Assembly: GCA_902597545.1 (NCBI GenBank)
Contig: CACJYD010000006.1
Location: 16,224-80,223 of the forward strand
DNA from: an uncultured Bacteroidota bacterium
GTDB taxonomy: Bacteria > Bacteroidota > Bacteroidia > Flavobacteriales > Flavobacteriaceae
Length of the DNA: 64,000 nucleotides
Direction: 5' to 3'
Shown here: one piece after another, positions 1 to 9,558 of the stretch
How the letters are laid out: every line of letters begins with the position of its first letter
How positions within the stretch are numbered: position 1 is the stretch's first letter
The notes under the pieces: generated by a model
Told to the model about the DNA's origin: nothing
Seen by the model: only the letters and a program-made list of their open reading frames with translations
The model's database searches: none
Made by a program: the position numbers and the translations under genes

Positions 1-630
1 ATAAGCGTTGATGAAGAATTGTCAAGAGTCATCCCAATTTTGAAACACATAAGAAAAATATTTCCTGAATTGGTTATTTCGATTGATACTTTTCGATCCA
101 AAATTGCAAGCGCATCACTTAATGAGGGAGCGGATATTATAAATGATATATCTGGTGGAACATTAGATAAAAATATGATGAGTATTGTCGCAAAAAATAA
201 TTGCCCCTATATTTTAATGCACATGCAGGGTAATCCACAAAACATGCAAAATGATCCTAGTTATGAAAATGTAACATTAGAAATTATTCAATATTTAGCT
301 CAAAGAATAAAAATTGCTCATGATAATAACATTGTTGATATAATAGTTGATCCAGGTTTTGGATTTGGTAAAACACTAGAACATAATTTTGAAATTTTAA
401 ATAATCTAGAAAAATTTAATGTGCTTGATACACCAATTCTTGCAGGATTCTCAAGAAAATCAATGATATATAAAACATTAAAAACATCTAGTGAAAAAGC
501 TTTAAATGGAACTTCAAGTCTAAATACAATTGCATTAACGAAAGGTGCAAAAATATTAAGAGTACATGATGTTAAAGAAGCAAAAGAGTGTATTATTTTA
601 CATGAAAAAACAATAAGTAGTCTATTTTGA
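1..630 (+). CDS. folP: dihydropteroate synthase, 3' part
   Basis: Condenses p-aminobenzoate with the pterin diphosphate to make dihydropteroate in folate synthesis; cytosolic TIM barrel. The reading frame is open from base 1, so the TTG start in the ORF track is not the real start; about the first 60-70 residues lie outside the window. Visible family motifs are SIDTFRS, the EGADIINDISGG segment, MHMQGNPQNMQ, DPGFGFGKT and the C-terminal AGFSRKS. It is followed after 16 bases by cdaA on the same strand, a pairing common in Bacteroidota. folE, which starts the same pathway, lies at 11.1 kb. Identity is secure from motifs; only the N-terminus is missing because of the window edge. Confidence 0.96.
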   Translation: MSVDEELSRVIPILKHIRKIFPELVISIDTFRSKIASASLNEGADIINDISGGTLDKNMMSIVAKNNCPYILMHMQGNPQNMQNDPSYENVTLEIIQYLAQRIKIAHDNNIVDIIVDPGFGFGKTLEHNFEILNNLEKFNVLDTPILAGFSRKSMIYKTLKTSSEKALNGTSSLNTIALTKGAKILRVHDVKEAKECIILHEKTISSLF

Positions 631-646
631 CTAATTTTGCTAGAGT

Positions 647-1435
647 TTGGAAATTCTTGATCTCATAAAGTCTACTATCTTACCAATCATAGATATAATT
701 TTAGTTGCAATAATGCTCTATTACGCATATAAGTTAGTAAGAGGGACTGCTGCAATAATAGTATTTAGGGGTTTTGTTATCATTTACATAATCTGGTGGA
801 TTACTGATCTTTTGAATATGAATATACTGAGCAGTATACTTGGAGGATTCATAGGAGTTGGAGTTTTTGCAGTCATTATTGTATTTCAACAAGAAATTAG
901 AAAGTTTTTATTATTGTTAGGCTCTTCAAGAATAACAAATAATAAGTCATATTGGAAAAAGTTTAATCTATTCTTTAGAATTAGCGAAGAAAAAGCCAAA
1001 CTAAATATTGAAGATTTTTTAGAGGCATGCAATAAATTAAAAAAAGATAAAACAGGAGCAATTTTTGTTTTTGAAAGAAATAATAATCTTGATTTTGTGA
1101 AGGAGGATGGAGATTCAATTAATGCAGAACTATCAATACCCATAATTGAAAGTATTTTCTATAAAAATAGTCCATTGCATGATGGAGCTGTAATTATTGT
1201 TGGAAATGTAATTGTTGCATCAAGAGTAACATTACCGGTATCAAAAAGTAAAAAAATTAATAAATCTTTAGGTTTAAGACATAAAGCTGGAATTGGGATT
1301 ACCGAAGAGTCTGATGCTATATCAATTGTAATATCTGAAGAAACTGGAAAGCTGTCTTATATAAAAAGTGGGAAAATTATAAGTTTTAAAAATAATGAGG
1401 AGTTAAAAAGTTTAATCTCAAATGACTTGCTCTAA
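647..1435 (+). CDS. cdaA: membrane diadenylate cyclase (CdaA type)
   Basis: Makes the second messenger cyclic di-AMP from two ATP. Of 262 residues, three hydrophobic helices occupy about 7-30, 34-54 and 61-80, followed by a short linker and a DAC catalytic domain (about 115-240). The catalytic DGA lies at 179-181. The second catalytic motif, normally RHR, reads RHK at 211-213. The start is TTG, giving MEILDLIK, directly behind folP. The last 18 bases overlap the end of the convergent ABC transporter gene. Membrane topology, the DAC domain and the folP linkage all support the CdaA rather than the DisA class. Whether the Arg-to-Lys change affects activity cannot be judged from sequence alone. 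Confidence 0.95.
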   Translation: MEILDLIKSTILPIIDIILVAIMLYYAYKLVRGTAAIIVFRGFVIIYIIWWITDLLNMNILSSILGGFIGVGVFAVIIVFQQEIRKFLLLLGSSRITNNKSYWKKFNLFFRISEEKAKLNIEDFLEACNKLKKDKTGAIFVFERNNNLDFVKEDGDSINAELSIPIIESIFYKNSPLHDGAVIIVGNVIVASRVTLPVSKSKKINKSLGLRHKAGIGITEESDAISIVISEETGKLSYIKSGKIISFKNNEELKSLISNDLL

Positions 1436-3187
1436 CTCTTTTGAATCTTGAAACTGATACTCAAAAAGTTTTTTATATAAACCATTTTCAATTTTTATTA
1501 ATTCATTATGACTACCAAATTCTTTAATTTCACCATTATCCAAATAAATTATCTTATCTGCATTTAAAATTGTTGAAAGTCTGTGAGCAATAATTATTGA
1601 GGTTTTACCCTCAATAATCTTATTTGTTGCATATTGAATTAACTGTTCAGTCTTAGAATCAATCGAAGATGTTGCTTCGTCTAATATTAAAATTTTTGGA
1701 TTTGAAACATAAGCTCTTAAAAAGGAAATTAGTTGTCTTTGACCCTCAGATAACATTACACCTCTTTCTTTTACATTGTAATTAAATCCACCAGGAAGTT
1801 TATTTATAAATTCCAAAATACCAATTTCATTAGCCGCATTTTCAATTTTATCTTTTGAAATATTTTTTTTGAAAAGAGATATATTATTATATATAGAATC
1901 TGCAAATAAAAAAATATCCTGAGAAACAAGCGATATTTGAGATCTCAAATTTTTCAAGGAAAACTTTTCAATACTCTTTCCATCAATATAAATTTTTCCA
2001 CTATTAATTTCAAAAAATCTTAAAATAAGTTTAATTATTGTTGATTTTCCTGAGCCCGTTGGACCAACTATGGCTACTCTCTCACCAGCCTTAATTTCAA
2101 TAGAAAGATTTTTAATAATTGGATTATTAACTTCGTATGAAAAATTAACTTTATCAAAAATAATTTCCCCTTTAACCTCATCAAGATTTGTTCCAGTATC
2201 TTTTACAAACTCATCTGTATCTAAAATTTTAAATACTCTGTTAGCTGCCACCATACCCATTTGTAACGTATTAAACTTATCCGCAATTTGTCTAAGTGGT
2301 CTGAAAAGCATTTGAGAAAGTTGTATAAATAGAAATATTGTTCCTAGTGATACAGAATTTTCATCAGCAATATTATTAAAACCAGCATACCAAACTAGAA
2401 GTCCAATTGTAATTGATGTTGAAATCTCAGATATTGGAAAAAAAATTGAGTTATACCAAACTGTTTTTAGCCAAGCTTGCTTATGTCTTTCGTTTATATT
2501 TTTAAAATTTTCATATTCGATTTCCTGACGATTAAATATTTGAATCTCTTTCATTCCTGAGAGTCTTTCCTGAACAAAAGAATTCAAATTTGCAACTTCA
2601 TTTCTAACTTGATTAAAAGCAACTTTCATAGCCATTTGAAATAATCTAGTGGCTACAATTATAAATGGGAGTATTAAAAAAATTATTATTGAGAGTTTAA
2701 GACTTAAAATTACCATTACAGTTAGGACTGATAACATTAAAATTAAATCAGCAATTATCATGAACAGACCTTGACTAAATATACTTGCAATTGTTTCCAT
2801 ATCATTCACAGTTCTGGTAACAAGTCTGCCAATAGATGATTTGTTGTAATAGGACATCTTAAAAGAAATTATTTTAGAAAATAATTTATTTCTGATATCA
2901 AAGACTACTTTTTGACCTAATAGGTTTGTGAAATACACAAACAAAAATTGAAATAGTACTTGAAAAAGCAATACACCCACCATGATTGAAATTATTGTGA
3001 TAAGTCCTTGATAGTTTTTTAATGTGATATAATCGTCAACAGCAATTTTTAAAAGATATTGATTAAGAATAGAAAAAAAGGAAATTAATATAGCCGCAAA
3101 TGAAACAAATATGAAATTTGTCTTATAGGGCTTGACGTTTTTAATTAGCCTTGAAAAAAGTTTAAAATTAAATTTTCTTTTATCCAT
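1418..3187 (-). CDS. ABC exporter, fused membrane and ATPase domains (MsbA-like)
   Basis: A 589-residue half transporter expected to work as a homodimer in the inner membrane. An ABC_membrane domain with about six helices covers residues 20-310 and the ATPase domain 340-575. Visible motifs are Walker A GPTGSGKS (375-382), signature LSEGQ (479-483), Walker B LILDEA (about 500-505) and the switch region AHRLS. Substrate is not predictable; lipid or drug export is the family norm. The ATG start overlaps the end of truA by 8 bases, so it is probably cotranscribed with truA. The 3' end overlaps cdaA by 18 bases. The family is certain, the cargo is not. Confidence 0.94.
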   Translation of the reverse strand: MDKRKFNFKLFSRLIKNVKPYKTNFIFVSFAAILISFFSILNQYLLKIAVDDYITLKNYQGLITIISIMVGVLLFQVLFQFLFVYFTNLLGQKVVFDIRNKLFSKIISFKMSYYNKSSIGRLVTRTVNDMETIASIFSQGLFMIIADLILMLSVLTVMVILSLKLSIIIFLILPFIIVATRLFQMAMKVAFNQVRNEVANLNSFVQERLSGMKEIQIFNRQEIEYENFKNINERHKQAWLKTVWYNSIFFPISEISTSITIGLLVWYAGFNNIADENSVSLGTIFLFIQLSQMLFRPLRQIADKFNTLQMGMVAANRVFKILDTDEFVKDTGTNLDEVKGEIIFDKVNFSYEVNNPIIKNLSIEIKAGERVAIVGPTGSGKSTIIKLILRFFEINSGKIYIDGKSIEKFSLKNLRSQISLVSQDIFLFADSIYNNISLFKKNISKDKIENAANEIGILEFINKLPGGFNYNVKERGVMLSEGQRQLISFLRAYVSNPKILILDEATSSIDSKTEQLIQYATNKIIEGKTSIIIAHRLSTILNADKIIYLDNGEIKEFGSHNELIKIENGLYKKLFEYQFQDSKELEQVI

Positions 3188-3935
3188 TCATTAAAATTTC
3201 ATCCCAATTATAATTAATTTCTTTCAAAAATAAACCGTGAGCAGGAACTGAATATCCAGCTAATTTTCTATCTCTTTTATTTATTATTTCTTCAAAATCA
3301 TCTTTTGAAATTGTACCTAAACCAACTTCAATTAATGTACCAACAATTGCTCGAACCATATTTCTTAAAAATCTATCTGCTTTAATTTTAAAACACAGAT
3401 TACTATTAACAATTTCCCAACTTGCATAAAATATTTTACAATTGTATGTTTTTACGTCTGACTTTGATTTGGAAAAAGATTTAAAATCTAAATAATTGAA
3501 AAGTAAATTTGAGCATTCATTCATTTTTTTTAAGTCTAATTTATTTTTGAAATAATAAGACTTATTTAATTCAAATGGATTTTTTTCAGTAGAAATAAAA
3601 TATTCATAAGATCTGGAGAGAGCATCAAATCTGGCATGAGCTTTCTTATTTACTTGAAAGATTTTCTTAACAACGATTTCATGGGGGAGAAAAGAATTTA
3701 GTTTGTATATCATTTGATCGGTGTCATTAATTTTGTCGTCAATATCAAAATGTGCAAACATTTGATTAGCATGAACACCTGTATCAGTCCTGCCTGCACC
3801 TACAAGCTTTATTTTTAATTTTAGAAGCTTTGACATACAATCTTCTAAAACACCTTGTATAGTGATTGAATTCGGTTGGATTTGCCATCCATGGTAATTA
3901 GTTCCCAGATATGAAATTTCTAAAAAATATCTCAA
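3180..3935 (-). CDS. truA: tRNA pseudouridine synthase A
   Basis: Converts uridines 38-40 of the tRNA anticodon arm to pseudouridine. 251 residues, normal length. The catalytic Asp is residue 51 in the GAGRTDTGVHA motif; further family segments are YHGWQIQ near the N-terminus, FLRNMVRAIVGTL and the C-terminal PAHGLFL. The start is TTG, because the frame reads MRYFLEISYLGTNYHG exactly as the family does and no ATG lies nearby. It is divergent from the phosphodiesterase gene with only 50 bases between, and it overlaps the downstream ABC transporter gene by 8 bases. Confidence 0.96.
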   Translation of the reverse strand: MRYFLEISYLGTNYHGWQIQPNSITIQGVLEDCMSKLLKLKIKLVGAGRTDTGVHANQMFAHFDIDDKINDTDQMIYKLNSFLPHEIVVKKIFQVNKKAHARFDALSRSYEYFISTEKNPFELNKSYYFKNKLDLKKMNECSNLLFNYLDFKSFSKSKSDVKTYNCKIFYASWEIVNSNLCFKIKADRFLRNMVRAIVGTLIEVGLGTISKDDFEEIINKRDRKLAGYSVPAHGLFLKEINYNWDEILMNG

Positions 3936-3985
3936 TTACAGGTAAAATTTGTTAAATTCAAAGATAAGTAATAAGAGATTAAAGT

Positions 3986-4492
3986 TTGAAAAAAATTCTT
4001 TTGATATCTGATACACATGGGTATATTGATGATGTAATTATCAAGTATGCAAAAGCTGCTGATTTAGTTCTACATGCTGGTGATATTGGAGATGTTAAAG
4101 TTATTGATGAATTATCCAAAATATCTGTTACAAAAGCAGTATTTGGAAATATAGACAGTGCTGAAATAAGGTCCATGACTAAGGAAAATGAATTGTTTGA
4201 AATTGAAGGATTTAAAATTTTAATAACTCATATCGCAGGTAAGCAGCCAAAATATAACAAAAGAGTATTAAACTTAATACAAAAAGAATCTCCAAATATT
4301 CTAATATATGGTCATTCACATATATTAAAAATCGAAAATGATAAAAAAAATAATTTGTTATGTATTAACCCTGGAGCAGCTGGTAGACATGGTTTTCACA
4401 AGAAAAGAACAATGATCAGATTCAATCTTAATGATAAACAAATTGAAAAAACTGAAATAATTGAACTTGGTAATAGATCATCATTATCTTAA
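3986..4492 (+). CDS. YfcE/MJ0936-type metallophosphoesterase
   Basis: A 168-residue protein of the compact calcineurin-like phosphodiesterase family. Metal-binding motifs are in order: SDTHG (residues 8-12), HAGDIGD, FGNID, THIAG and YGHSHI. These are the ligands for the two-metal centre. Family members hydrolyse phosphodiesters, and the natural substrate here is unknown. The start is TTG at the only position that places the metal motif at residue 8. It ends 9 bases inside the convergent small membrane gene. No operon partner is evident. Confidence 0.93.
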   Translation: MKKILLISDTHGYIDDVIIKYAKAADLVLHAGDIGDVKVIDELSKISVTKAVFGNIDSAEIRSMTKENELFEIEGFKILITHIAGKQPKYNKRVLNLIQKESPNILIYGHSHILKIENDKKNNLLCINPGAAGRHGFHKKRTMIRFNLNDKQIEKTEIIELGNRSSLS

Positions 4493-4855
4493 TCTATCCA
4501 TAGAGTCAATCAATTCTTGATCTTTTTTTAAAGAACTTAGTGAAATTGCTAAAAGTATTGTAACCAAAGCTAAATATATAAATCCATATGCGGTGCTATC
4601 GCTAAAAAAAACAGACTTTAAAATGTATATAACATTAATGAAGGAACTTATTTTTATTATAGAAATTTGTCTTTTTCTGTTTTTACTTTGAGTTAAAATA
4701 AAAATTGATATGAAACAAACCAATAGAGTATAACTTATTTTATTATCTAGAAAAACTGATAATTTTAAGCTAAGATTATTTGACAACTCAAGGTAGTATA
4801 GAAAAGCACTCGAAAGTGTTAGTGTAAATATCGATATGGAATGTTTTCTAAACAC
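4484..4855 (-). CDS. small multi-pass membrane protein, unknown
   Basis: Unrecognised 123-residue protein with about four hydrophobic segments (about residues 8-25, 30-55, 68-88 and 90-108) and a short acidic C-terminus. No enzymatic motif is visible. The apparent start is GTG. It lies alone between the phosphodiesterase and rho and is convergent with the former by a 9-base overlap. The steady hydrophobic pattern and the fit between neighbours argue that it is a real gene; it may be lineage-specific. No function is proposed. Confidence 0.6.
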   Translation of the reverse strand: MFRKHSISIFTLTLSSAFLYYLELSNNLSLKLSVFLDNKISYTLLVCFISIFILTQSKNRKRQISIIKISSFINVIYILKSVFFSDSTAYGFIYLALVTILLAISLSSLKKDQELIDSMDRLR

Positions 4856-4897
4856 TTATTTAAAAATATAGTTTTTTATTATAATTTAAAAAAATTG

Positions 4898-4905
4898 TAT
4901 ATTTG
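4898..4905 (+). promoter_or_regulatory. TAnnTTTG -7 box upstream of rho
   Basis: TATATTTG matches the Bacteroidota -7 consensus. It lies 45 bases before the chosen rho ATG, predicting a leader of about 40 bases. No clear TTTG -33 element is found at the expected distance. Confidence 0.6.
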
Positions 4906-4950
4906 AACTGTTATCACATTACTTTCCTGATAGCAACATCACGTTTAATT

Positions 4951-6306
4951 ATGACAGAAATTAAAGAACTAACTAAGAAAAAGATTACAGAACTTGTAGA
5001 AGTAGCAAAAGAATTAGGTATTGACAGCTCTGGAAAAAAAGATGAGTTGATTCAAAAAATTATTGACTTTCATGCTGGAAATAATAAAATAAATGACTCA
5101 AAATCAAAAAGTGATTCAAAAAAAGAAAATCCAAGAGAAAAAAGTCACAATAAAGACAACAGAAACAGATATAAAGAGCCTGATTTTGAATTCGATGGAA
5201 TCATTGAATCAGAGGGTGTACTTGATATTATGCAAGAAGGATATGGTTTTCTAAGATCTTCGGATTATAATTATTTAAGTTCACCTGATGATATCTATGT
5301 ATCACAATCACAGGTTAGATTGTTTGGTTTAAAAACTGGTGATACTGTTTTAGGTCAAGTTAGACCTCCAAAGGAAGGAGAAAAATATTTTCCTTTAATC
5401 AAAGTAAAAAAAATAAATGGTCTAGGTCCTGAAGTCGTAAGAGATAGAGTTTCTTTTGAACACTTAACACCACTATTTCCTGACGAAAAATTTAATATTG
5501 CTGATAAAGAGAGTAGTATATCTACAAGAATAATGGACCTTTTTTCACCAATTGGAAAAGGACAAAGGGGAATGATTGTTTCTCAACCAAAAACTGGAAA
5601 AACCATGCTTCTTAAGGATGTTGCAAATGCTATTGCAGCTAATCATCCTGAGGTTTATCAAATCATATTATTGATTGATGAAAGACCTGAAGAAGTAACT
5701 GACATGCAAAGAAATGTTAAGGGTGAGGTTGTTGCCTCAACTTTTGATGAACCAGCTGACAGACATGTAAGAGTAGCCAACATAGTCCTTTCAAAAGCTA
5801 AAAGATTAGTAGAATGTGGGCATGATGTTGTTATTTTATTAGATTCAATTACAAGATTAGCTAGAGCATACAATACTGTTCAACCTGCATCTGGGAAAAT
5901 ACTAAGTGGTGGTGTTGATGCAAATGCTCTGCACAAACCAAAACGATTTTTTGGAGCTGCACGTAACATTGAAGGGGGTGGTTCTTTATCAATTATAGCT
6001 ACCGCACTTACTGAGACAGGCTCAAAAATGGATGAGGTAATTTTTGAAGAATTTAAGGGTACAGGAAATATGGAACTTCAATTGGACAGAAGAATTTCGA
6101 ATAGAAGAATTTTTCCAGCAATTGATCTTGTTTCATCAAGTACCAGAAGAGATGACCTTTTACTTGACGAAAACACTATTCAAAGAATGTGGATCATGAG
6201 GAAATACTTAGCAGATATGAATCCCGTTGAAGCAATGGAATTTGTGGAGGATAAGATAAAAAAGACTCTCAACAATGAAGAGTTTTTGATTTCTATGAAC
6301 TCTTAG
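4951..6306 (+). CDS. rho: transcription termination factor Rho
   Basis: Hexameric RNA-dependent ATPase that ends transcription. I place the start at the ATG giving [11 protein letters not shown], not the upstream TTG of the ORF track: the 16 extra residues lie over the promoter and do not fit the family. That leaves 451 residues. Order: N-terminal helix-extended-loop-helix domain (SAP-like, 1-40), a short Lys/Asn/Ser-rich linker (about 40-75), RNA-binding cold-shock-like domain (EGYGFLRS), Walker A PKTGKT, Walker [17 protein letters not shown] and the R-loop region [14 protein letters not shown]. The linker is much shorter than in many Bacteroidota Rho proteins. Its end overlaps rpsT by 14 bases. 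Confidence 0.97.
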   Translation: MTEIKELTKKKITELVEVAKELGIDSSGKKDELIQKIIDFHAGNNKINDSKSKSDSKKENPREKSHNKDNRNRYKEPDFEFDGIIESEGVLDIMQEGYGFLRSSDYNYLSSPDDIYVSQSQVRLFGLKTGDTVLGQVRPPKEGEKYFPLIKVKKINGLGPEVVRDRVSFEHLTPLFPDEKFNIADKESSISTRIMDLFSPIGKGQRGMIVSQPKTGKTMLLKDVANAIAANHPEVYQIILLIDERPEEVTDMQRNVKGEVVASTFDEPADRHVRVANIVLSKAKRLVECGHDVVILLDSITRLARAYNTVQPASGKILSGGVDANALHKPKRFFGAARNIEGGGSLSIIATALTETGSKMDEVIFEEFKGTGNMELQLDRRISNRRIFPAIDLVSSSTRRDDLLLDENTIQRMWIMRKYLADMNPVEAMEFVEDKIKKTLNNEEFLISMNS

Positions 6307-6586
6307 TTTTTGGTTTAGCAGCTTTCTTTACTGGCTTAAGTGAATTAACATGCTTAGATAACTTTGACTTTAAATTTGCAGATTTATTTTTATGTATGAT
6401 GTTGTTTTTAGCAAGCTTGTCTAGCATCGAAGTTACATCTGCAAATAGTTTGTCAGCAGCTTTTTTATTTGTAGTTTCTTTTAAACTTTTAATAGCGTTC
6501 CTTGTAGTCTTATGCTGAAGACGATTTTTGGCATTTCTTGACTTAGTTTGCCTGATTCTCTTTATTGCAGATTTATGATTTGCCAT
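6293..6586 (-). CDS. rpsT: 30S ribosomal protein S20
   Basis: Binds 16S rRNA early in small-subunit assembly. 97 residues, starting [16 protein letters not shown], the family's hallmark N-terminus, with helical Lys/Arg-rich sequence throughout. A Lys/Pro/Ala-rich tail (about residues 85-97) extends beyond the usual length near 85-87. Transcribed alone, convergent with rho (14-base overlap), with its own -7 box upstream. Confidence 0.96.
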   Translation of the reverse strand: MANHKSAIKRIRQTKSRNAKNRLQHKTTRNAIKSLKETTNKKAADKLFADVTSMLDKLAKNNIIHKNKSANLKSKLSKHVNSLKPVKKAAKPKTKSS

Positions 6587-6606
6587 ATAACTTAAATTTT
6601 GCTTCG

Positions 6607-6614
6607 CAAATATA
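6607..6614 (-). promoter_or_regulatory. TAnnTTTG -7 box upstream of rpsT
   Basis: Minus-strand TATATTTG, 21 bases before the rpsT ATG. It predicts a leader of roughly 15 bases. No exact -33 TTTG at 19 bases upstream. Confidence 0.65.
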
Positions 6615-6674
6615 ATAGTTTTTTATATCTGATAAACTAATCTCAAGTTTAATTTATTTAAACTTGCTGATTTG

Positions 6675-6746
6675 TAGCCCGTAGGGGAATCGAACCCCTC
6701 TTACCAGGATGAAAACCTGGCGTCCTAGCCGATAGACGAACGGGCC
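6675..6746 (-). tRNA. tRNA-Glu (anticodon TTC)
   Basis: The minus strand folds as a full cloverleaf. The acceptor arm GGCCCGT pairs with ACGGGCT with a terminal G-U pair. The anticodon stem CCAGG/CCTGG encloses anticodon TTC, and the T-arm carries GGTTCGATTCC. CCA is not encoded. It stands alone between rpsT and proS with a complete TTTG-N19-TAnnTTTG promoter. Confidence 0.97.
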
Positions 6747-6762
6747 AGAAAAATTAACCGTG

Positions 6763-6793
6763 CAAATTTATATAAAGGAAATAAAGATGCAAA
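6763..6793 (-). promoter_or_regulatory. promoter of tRNA-Glu (TTTG-N19-TAAATTTG)
   Basis: On the minus strand a TTTG at 6793-6790 and a TAAATTTG at 6770-6763 are separated by exactly 19 bases, the full Bacteroidota primary-sigma promoter. The -7 box ends 16 bases before the mature tRNA. Confidence 0.75.
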
Positions 6794-6809
6794 ATATTAA
6801 ATGTCAAAT

Positions 6810-8282
6810 TTAATATGATCTAGCAAAAAAAACCATGCCTTCAGATTTTTTTCCGGTAACTATGCATGAGCCTGAGCCATTAGATTCAAATGGTATGCAC
6901 CTGATGGTTGCTTTTGTTTCTTTTTTAATGAGTTCTTCAGTTTGTTCTGTTCTATCCCAATGTGCTAATACAAAACCACCCATTTCAATCATCTTTTTAA
7001 AATCTTCATAATTTTCAGCAACTTTAGTATTATTATTCATGAAATCTTTAGATTTTTTTAATAATGATTCTTGAATATCATCGATCAAAAACTTGATTTC
7101 AGCAACAACCTCTGAAGATTTTAAATTTTTCTTTTCCATAGTATCTCTTCGAAATATTTCAAGAGTATTTTCATTTAAATCTCTTGGACCAACAGCAATT
7201 CTGATCGGCACACCTTTAATTTCGTGTTCATTAAATTTAAACCCTGGTTTTTGATTTAATCTATTATCATATTTCACACTGAAGCCGTTATCTTTTATTT
7301 CTTTTATTATGGGATTTACGTAATCACTAATCTCCTTAAGTTCATTTTCAGACTTGAATATTGGTACAATAACAATTTGATATGGAGCTAGTTTTGGAGG
7401 CAAAACTAAACCATTATCATCTCCATGACTCATTATCAATGCTCCCATTAGCCTTGTAGAAACACCCCACGAAGTAGCCCAAACATAGTCAAGCTTACCC
7501 TCTTTATCAGTGAATTTTACATCAAAGGCTTTTGCAAAATTTTGTCCAAGAAAATGGGAAGTACCGGCCTGTAAAGCTTTACCATCTTGCATCAATGACT
7601 CTATACAATATGTCTCCTCTGCTCCAGCAAATTTTTCTGAATCTGATTTTAATCCCGAAAGAACTGAAATTCCCATAAAATTTTCTACAAAATTTGCATA
7701 TAAGTCAACAATGAGTTTTGTTTCATCTAATGCCTCTTTTTTAGTCGCATGTGCGGTGTGACCCTCTTGCCATAAAAATTCTGCTGTTCTAAGAAATAAC
7801 CTAGTTCTCATCTCCCATCGAACAACATTTGCCCACTGATTTAAAAGAATTGGTAAATCACGATATGATTGAATCCAATTCTTATAAGTTCTCCAAATTA
7901 TAGCTTCACTTGTAGGTCTAACAATTAATTCTTCCTCCAATTTTGAATTATCATCAACAATTAATTTACCTGGGTTTTTATCATCATTTTTTAATCGATA
8001 GTGAGTAACTACAGCACATTCTTTTGCAAAACCTTCTGCATTTTTTTCCTCAGCTTCAAATAAACTTTTTGGAACAAATAGTGGGAAGTATGCGTTATAA
8101 TGACCGGTTTCTTTAAATTTTAAGTCTAATTCTTGTTGAATTTTTTCCCAAATTGCATATCCATAGGGTTTGATTACCATGCAACCTCGAACTGATGAGT
8201 TTTCAGCCAAATCAGCCATTAGGACAAGTTCATTGTACCATTTTGAGTAATTTTCTTCTCTTTTTGTTAATTTTTTAGACAT
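6810..8282 (-). CDS. proS: prolyl-tRNA synthetase, archaeal/eukaryal type
   Basis: Charges tRNA-Pro. The ORF track begins 63 residues too early; the real start is the ATG giving [19 protein letters not shown], leaving 490 residues. It is class II: motif 1 region near [18 protein letters not shown], motif 2 [23 protein letters not shown], and motif 3 near [19 protein letters not shown], then an anticodon-binding domain (about 290-400) and a C-terminal zinc-binding-like domain ending in Tyr. There is no inserted editing domain between motifs 2 and 3, which identifies the short archaeal/eukaryal type usual in Bacteroidota. Divergent from the lipoprotein gene across about 46 bases. Confidence 0.96.
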   Translation of the reverse strand: MSKKLTKREENYSKWYNELVLMADLAENSSVRGCMVIKPYGYAIWEKIQQELDLKFKETGHYNAYFPLFVPKSLFEAEEKNAEGFAKECAVVTHYRLKNDDKNPGKLIVDDNSKLEEELIVRPTSEAIIWRTYKNWIQSYRDLPILLNQWANVVRWEMRTRLFLRTAEFLWQEGHTAHATKKEALDETKLIVDLYANFVENFMGISVLSGLKSDSEKFAGAEETYCIESLMQDGKALQAGTSHFLGQNFAKAFDVKFTDKEGKLDYVWATSWGVSTRLMGALIMSHGDDNGLVLPPKLAPYQIVIVPIFKSENELKEISDYVNPIIKEIKDNGFSVKYDNRLNQKPGFKFNEHEIKGVPIRIAVGPRDLNENTLEIFRRDTMEKKNLKSSEVVAEIKFLIDDIQESLLKKSKDFMNNNTKVAENYEDFKKMIEMGGFVLAHWDRTEQTEELIKKETKATIRCIPFESNGSGSCIVTGKKSEGMVFFARSY

Positions 8283-8328
8283 AATTGATTTGGCACAAAA
8301 TTTGTTTTTATATTTATATAACAAAAGT

Positions 8329-9555
8329 ATGTTAATAATGCCATCTACCAAATTAAATTCTAACCTTAATCTATTAATCTTCACTTTTATATTATTAGTA
8401 GCAAATGGATGTGGTTCATTTAGTTCGTCGAGTCTTGTTTCAGCTGATGGTATATATGGCAACAATAACAAGGAAACTCAAAGTAGTTCATCTAAATATT
8501 ATGAGAATTATTTTAAAGAGAAATCCCTTGAAATGGAAAATGGTTTTATTTTTTCTGATTCTATCAATTTAGACTCAGATTTCATTACATCAAATGATAT
8601 TAACTATTCTTCCAACAAGGCAGCTTGGGGCGATATTCCTGATACTATTGATTATGTTATTGATTATTTTCCTTACAGAAATAGATATTTTGGTTTCGGA
8701 TATGGATATGGTTATTTTGGAATGTATCCCTATTATGGAAATTGGTATCCTGGGTATTCATATTATTCAATGAGAAATTGGTATAGGTATGGATGGATGT
8801 ATGGATACTATCCATTTTATTATGACTTTTATCCCTATGGTTGGTGGGGCAGGACAATGCCATTTGGTTACAGAAATAGGTACTCTAAATATGGAACTTA
8901 TGTAAATTCCCCATACAACAATTTCCTCAATAGAAATGCAAATGGTAATATTTCATATAATTCTGGTAAAAGAGGAAGCTCGTCAGGTGTTGTTGTTTAT
9001 GGTAATGGTAAAACCACAACCACTTCAAACAGTAACAGTGGAAATGTAAGTGGTGTAACTTACTACAATGTTGGTCGATCATCAACATCTCAAGATGATA
9101 ATATTGGTGTTGATAATAACGATATCAGAATTAGAACCTACAAAGATTTTGTAAAAAACAATAGTGGCGTAAAAAATAATGTTGAAAGAAATAGAATTTA
9201 TTCTAGGCCTGAAATGGGTGTTGGAAACTCAAATTCTAGATCCAGTGCCAACTCATCTGATATTGATAATAAAAGGAGGTATTATTCTAATCCGTCAAAT
9301 TTAGGTAACGGCAGGCCAGCAAGTTCATCTCAATCAAGCTGGGGTCTTAGTGGAAGGAATAGTAACTCAAGTTCTTCCAGTGGTGTTAGAAGCTACAGTA
9401 ATCCTGGATCTAGTTCATCCAGCTCTTCTAGTAGATCTTACAATTCATCAAGCTCAACTTATTCAAGATCTTCAGGACCACCAACAATGGGTAGTTCGTC
9501 ACGAAGTTCATCTTCATCCTCTGTTGGTTCAAGTGGTAGAGGTTCTAGACAGTAA
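8329..9555 (+). CDS. Tyr/Gly- and Ser-rich putative lipoprotein, unknown
   Basis: About 408 residues from ATG 8329 (ATG 8338 is nearly as likely; the longer ORF start would run into the proS promoter region). A hydrophobic signal stretch ends in VANGCGS, a plausible lipobox with Cys near residue 28. Three zones follow: an ordinary segment (30-110), a block extremely rich in Tyr, Gly, Trp and Phe (about 115-200), and a long Ser/Asn/Arg-rich tail of low complexity to the end. No catalytic motif is visible. The following porin gene starts 3 bases after the stop, so the two are probably cotranscribed and this may be an envelope or surface component. Function unknown. Confidence 0.75.
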   Translation: MLIMPSTKLNSNLNLLIFTFILLVANGCGSFSSSSLVSADGIYGNNNKETQSSSSKYYENYFKEKSLEMENGFIFSDSINLDSDFITSNDINYSSNKAAWGDIPDTIDYVIDYFPYRNRYFGFGYGYGYFGMYPYYGNWYPGYSYYSMRNWYRYGWMYGYYPFYYDFYPYGWWGRTMPFGYRNRYSKYGTYVNSPYNNFLNRNANGNISYNSGKRGSSSGVVVYGNGKTTTTSNSNSGNVSGVTYYNVGRSSTSQDDNIGVDNNDIRIRTYKDFVKNNSGVKNNVERNRIYSRPEMGVGNSNSRSSANSSDIDNKRRYYSNPSNLGNGRPASSSQSSWGLSGRNSNSSSSSGVRSYSNPGSSSSSSSSRSYNSSSSTYSRSSGPPTMGSSSRSSSSSSVGSSGRGSRQ

Positions 9556-9558
9556 TTG

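Noticed and set aside
4903-4950. Upstream TTG start for rho in the ORF track
   Set aside because: The extra 16 residues overlap the -7 box and do not resemble Rho; the ATG at 4951 gives the family N-terminus.
8283-8471. 63-residue N-terminal extension of proS
   Set aside because: It reads across the divergent promoter region and into the lipoprotein gene; the class II ProRS sequence starts at [12 protein letters not shown].
8657-8863. 68-residue His/Asn-rich ORF on the minus strand
   Set aside because: Antisense image of the Tyr/Gly-rich block of the lipoprotein gene; composition explained by repeated TAT/GGT codons.
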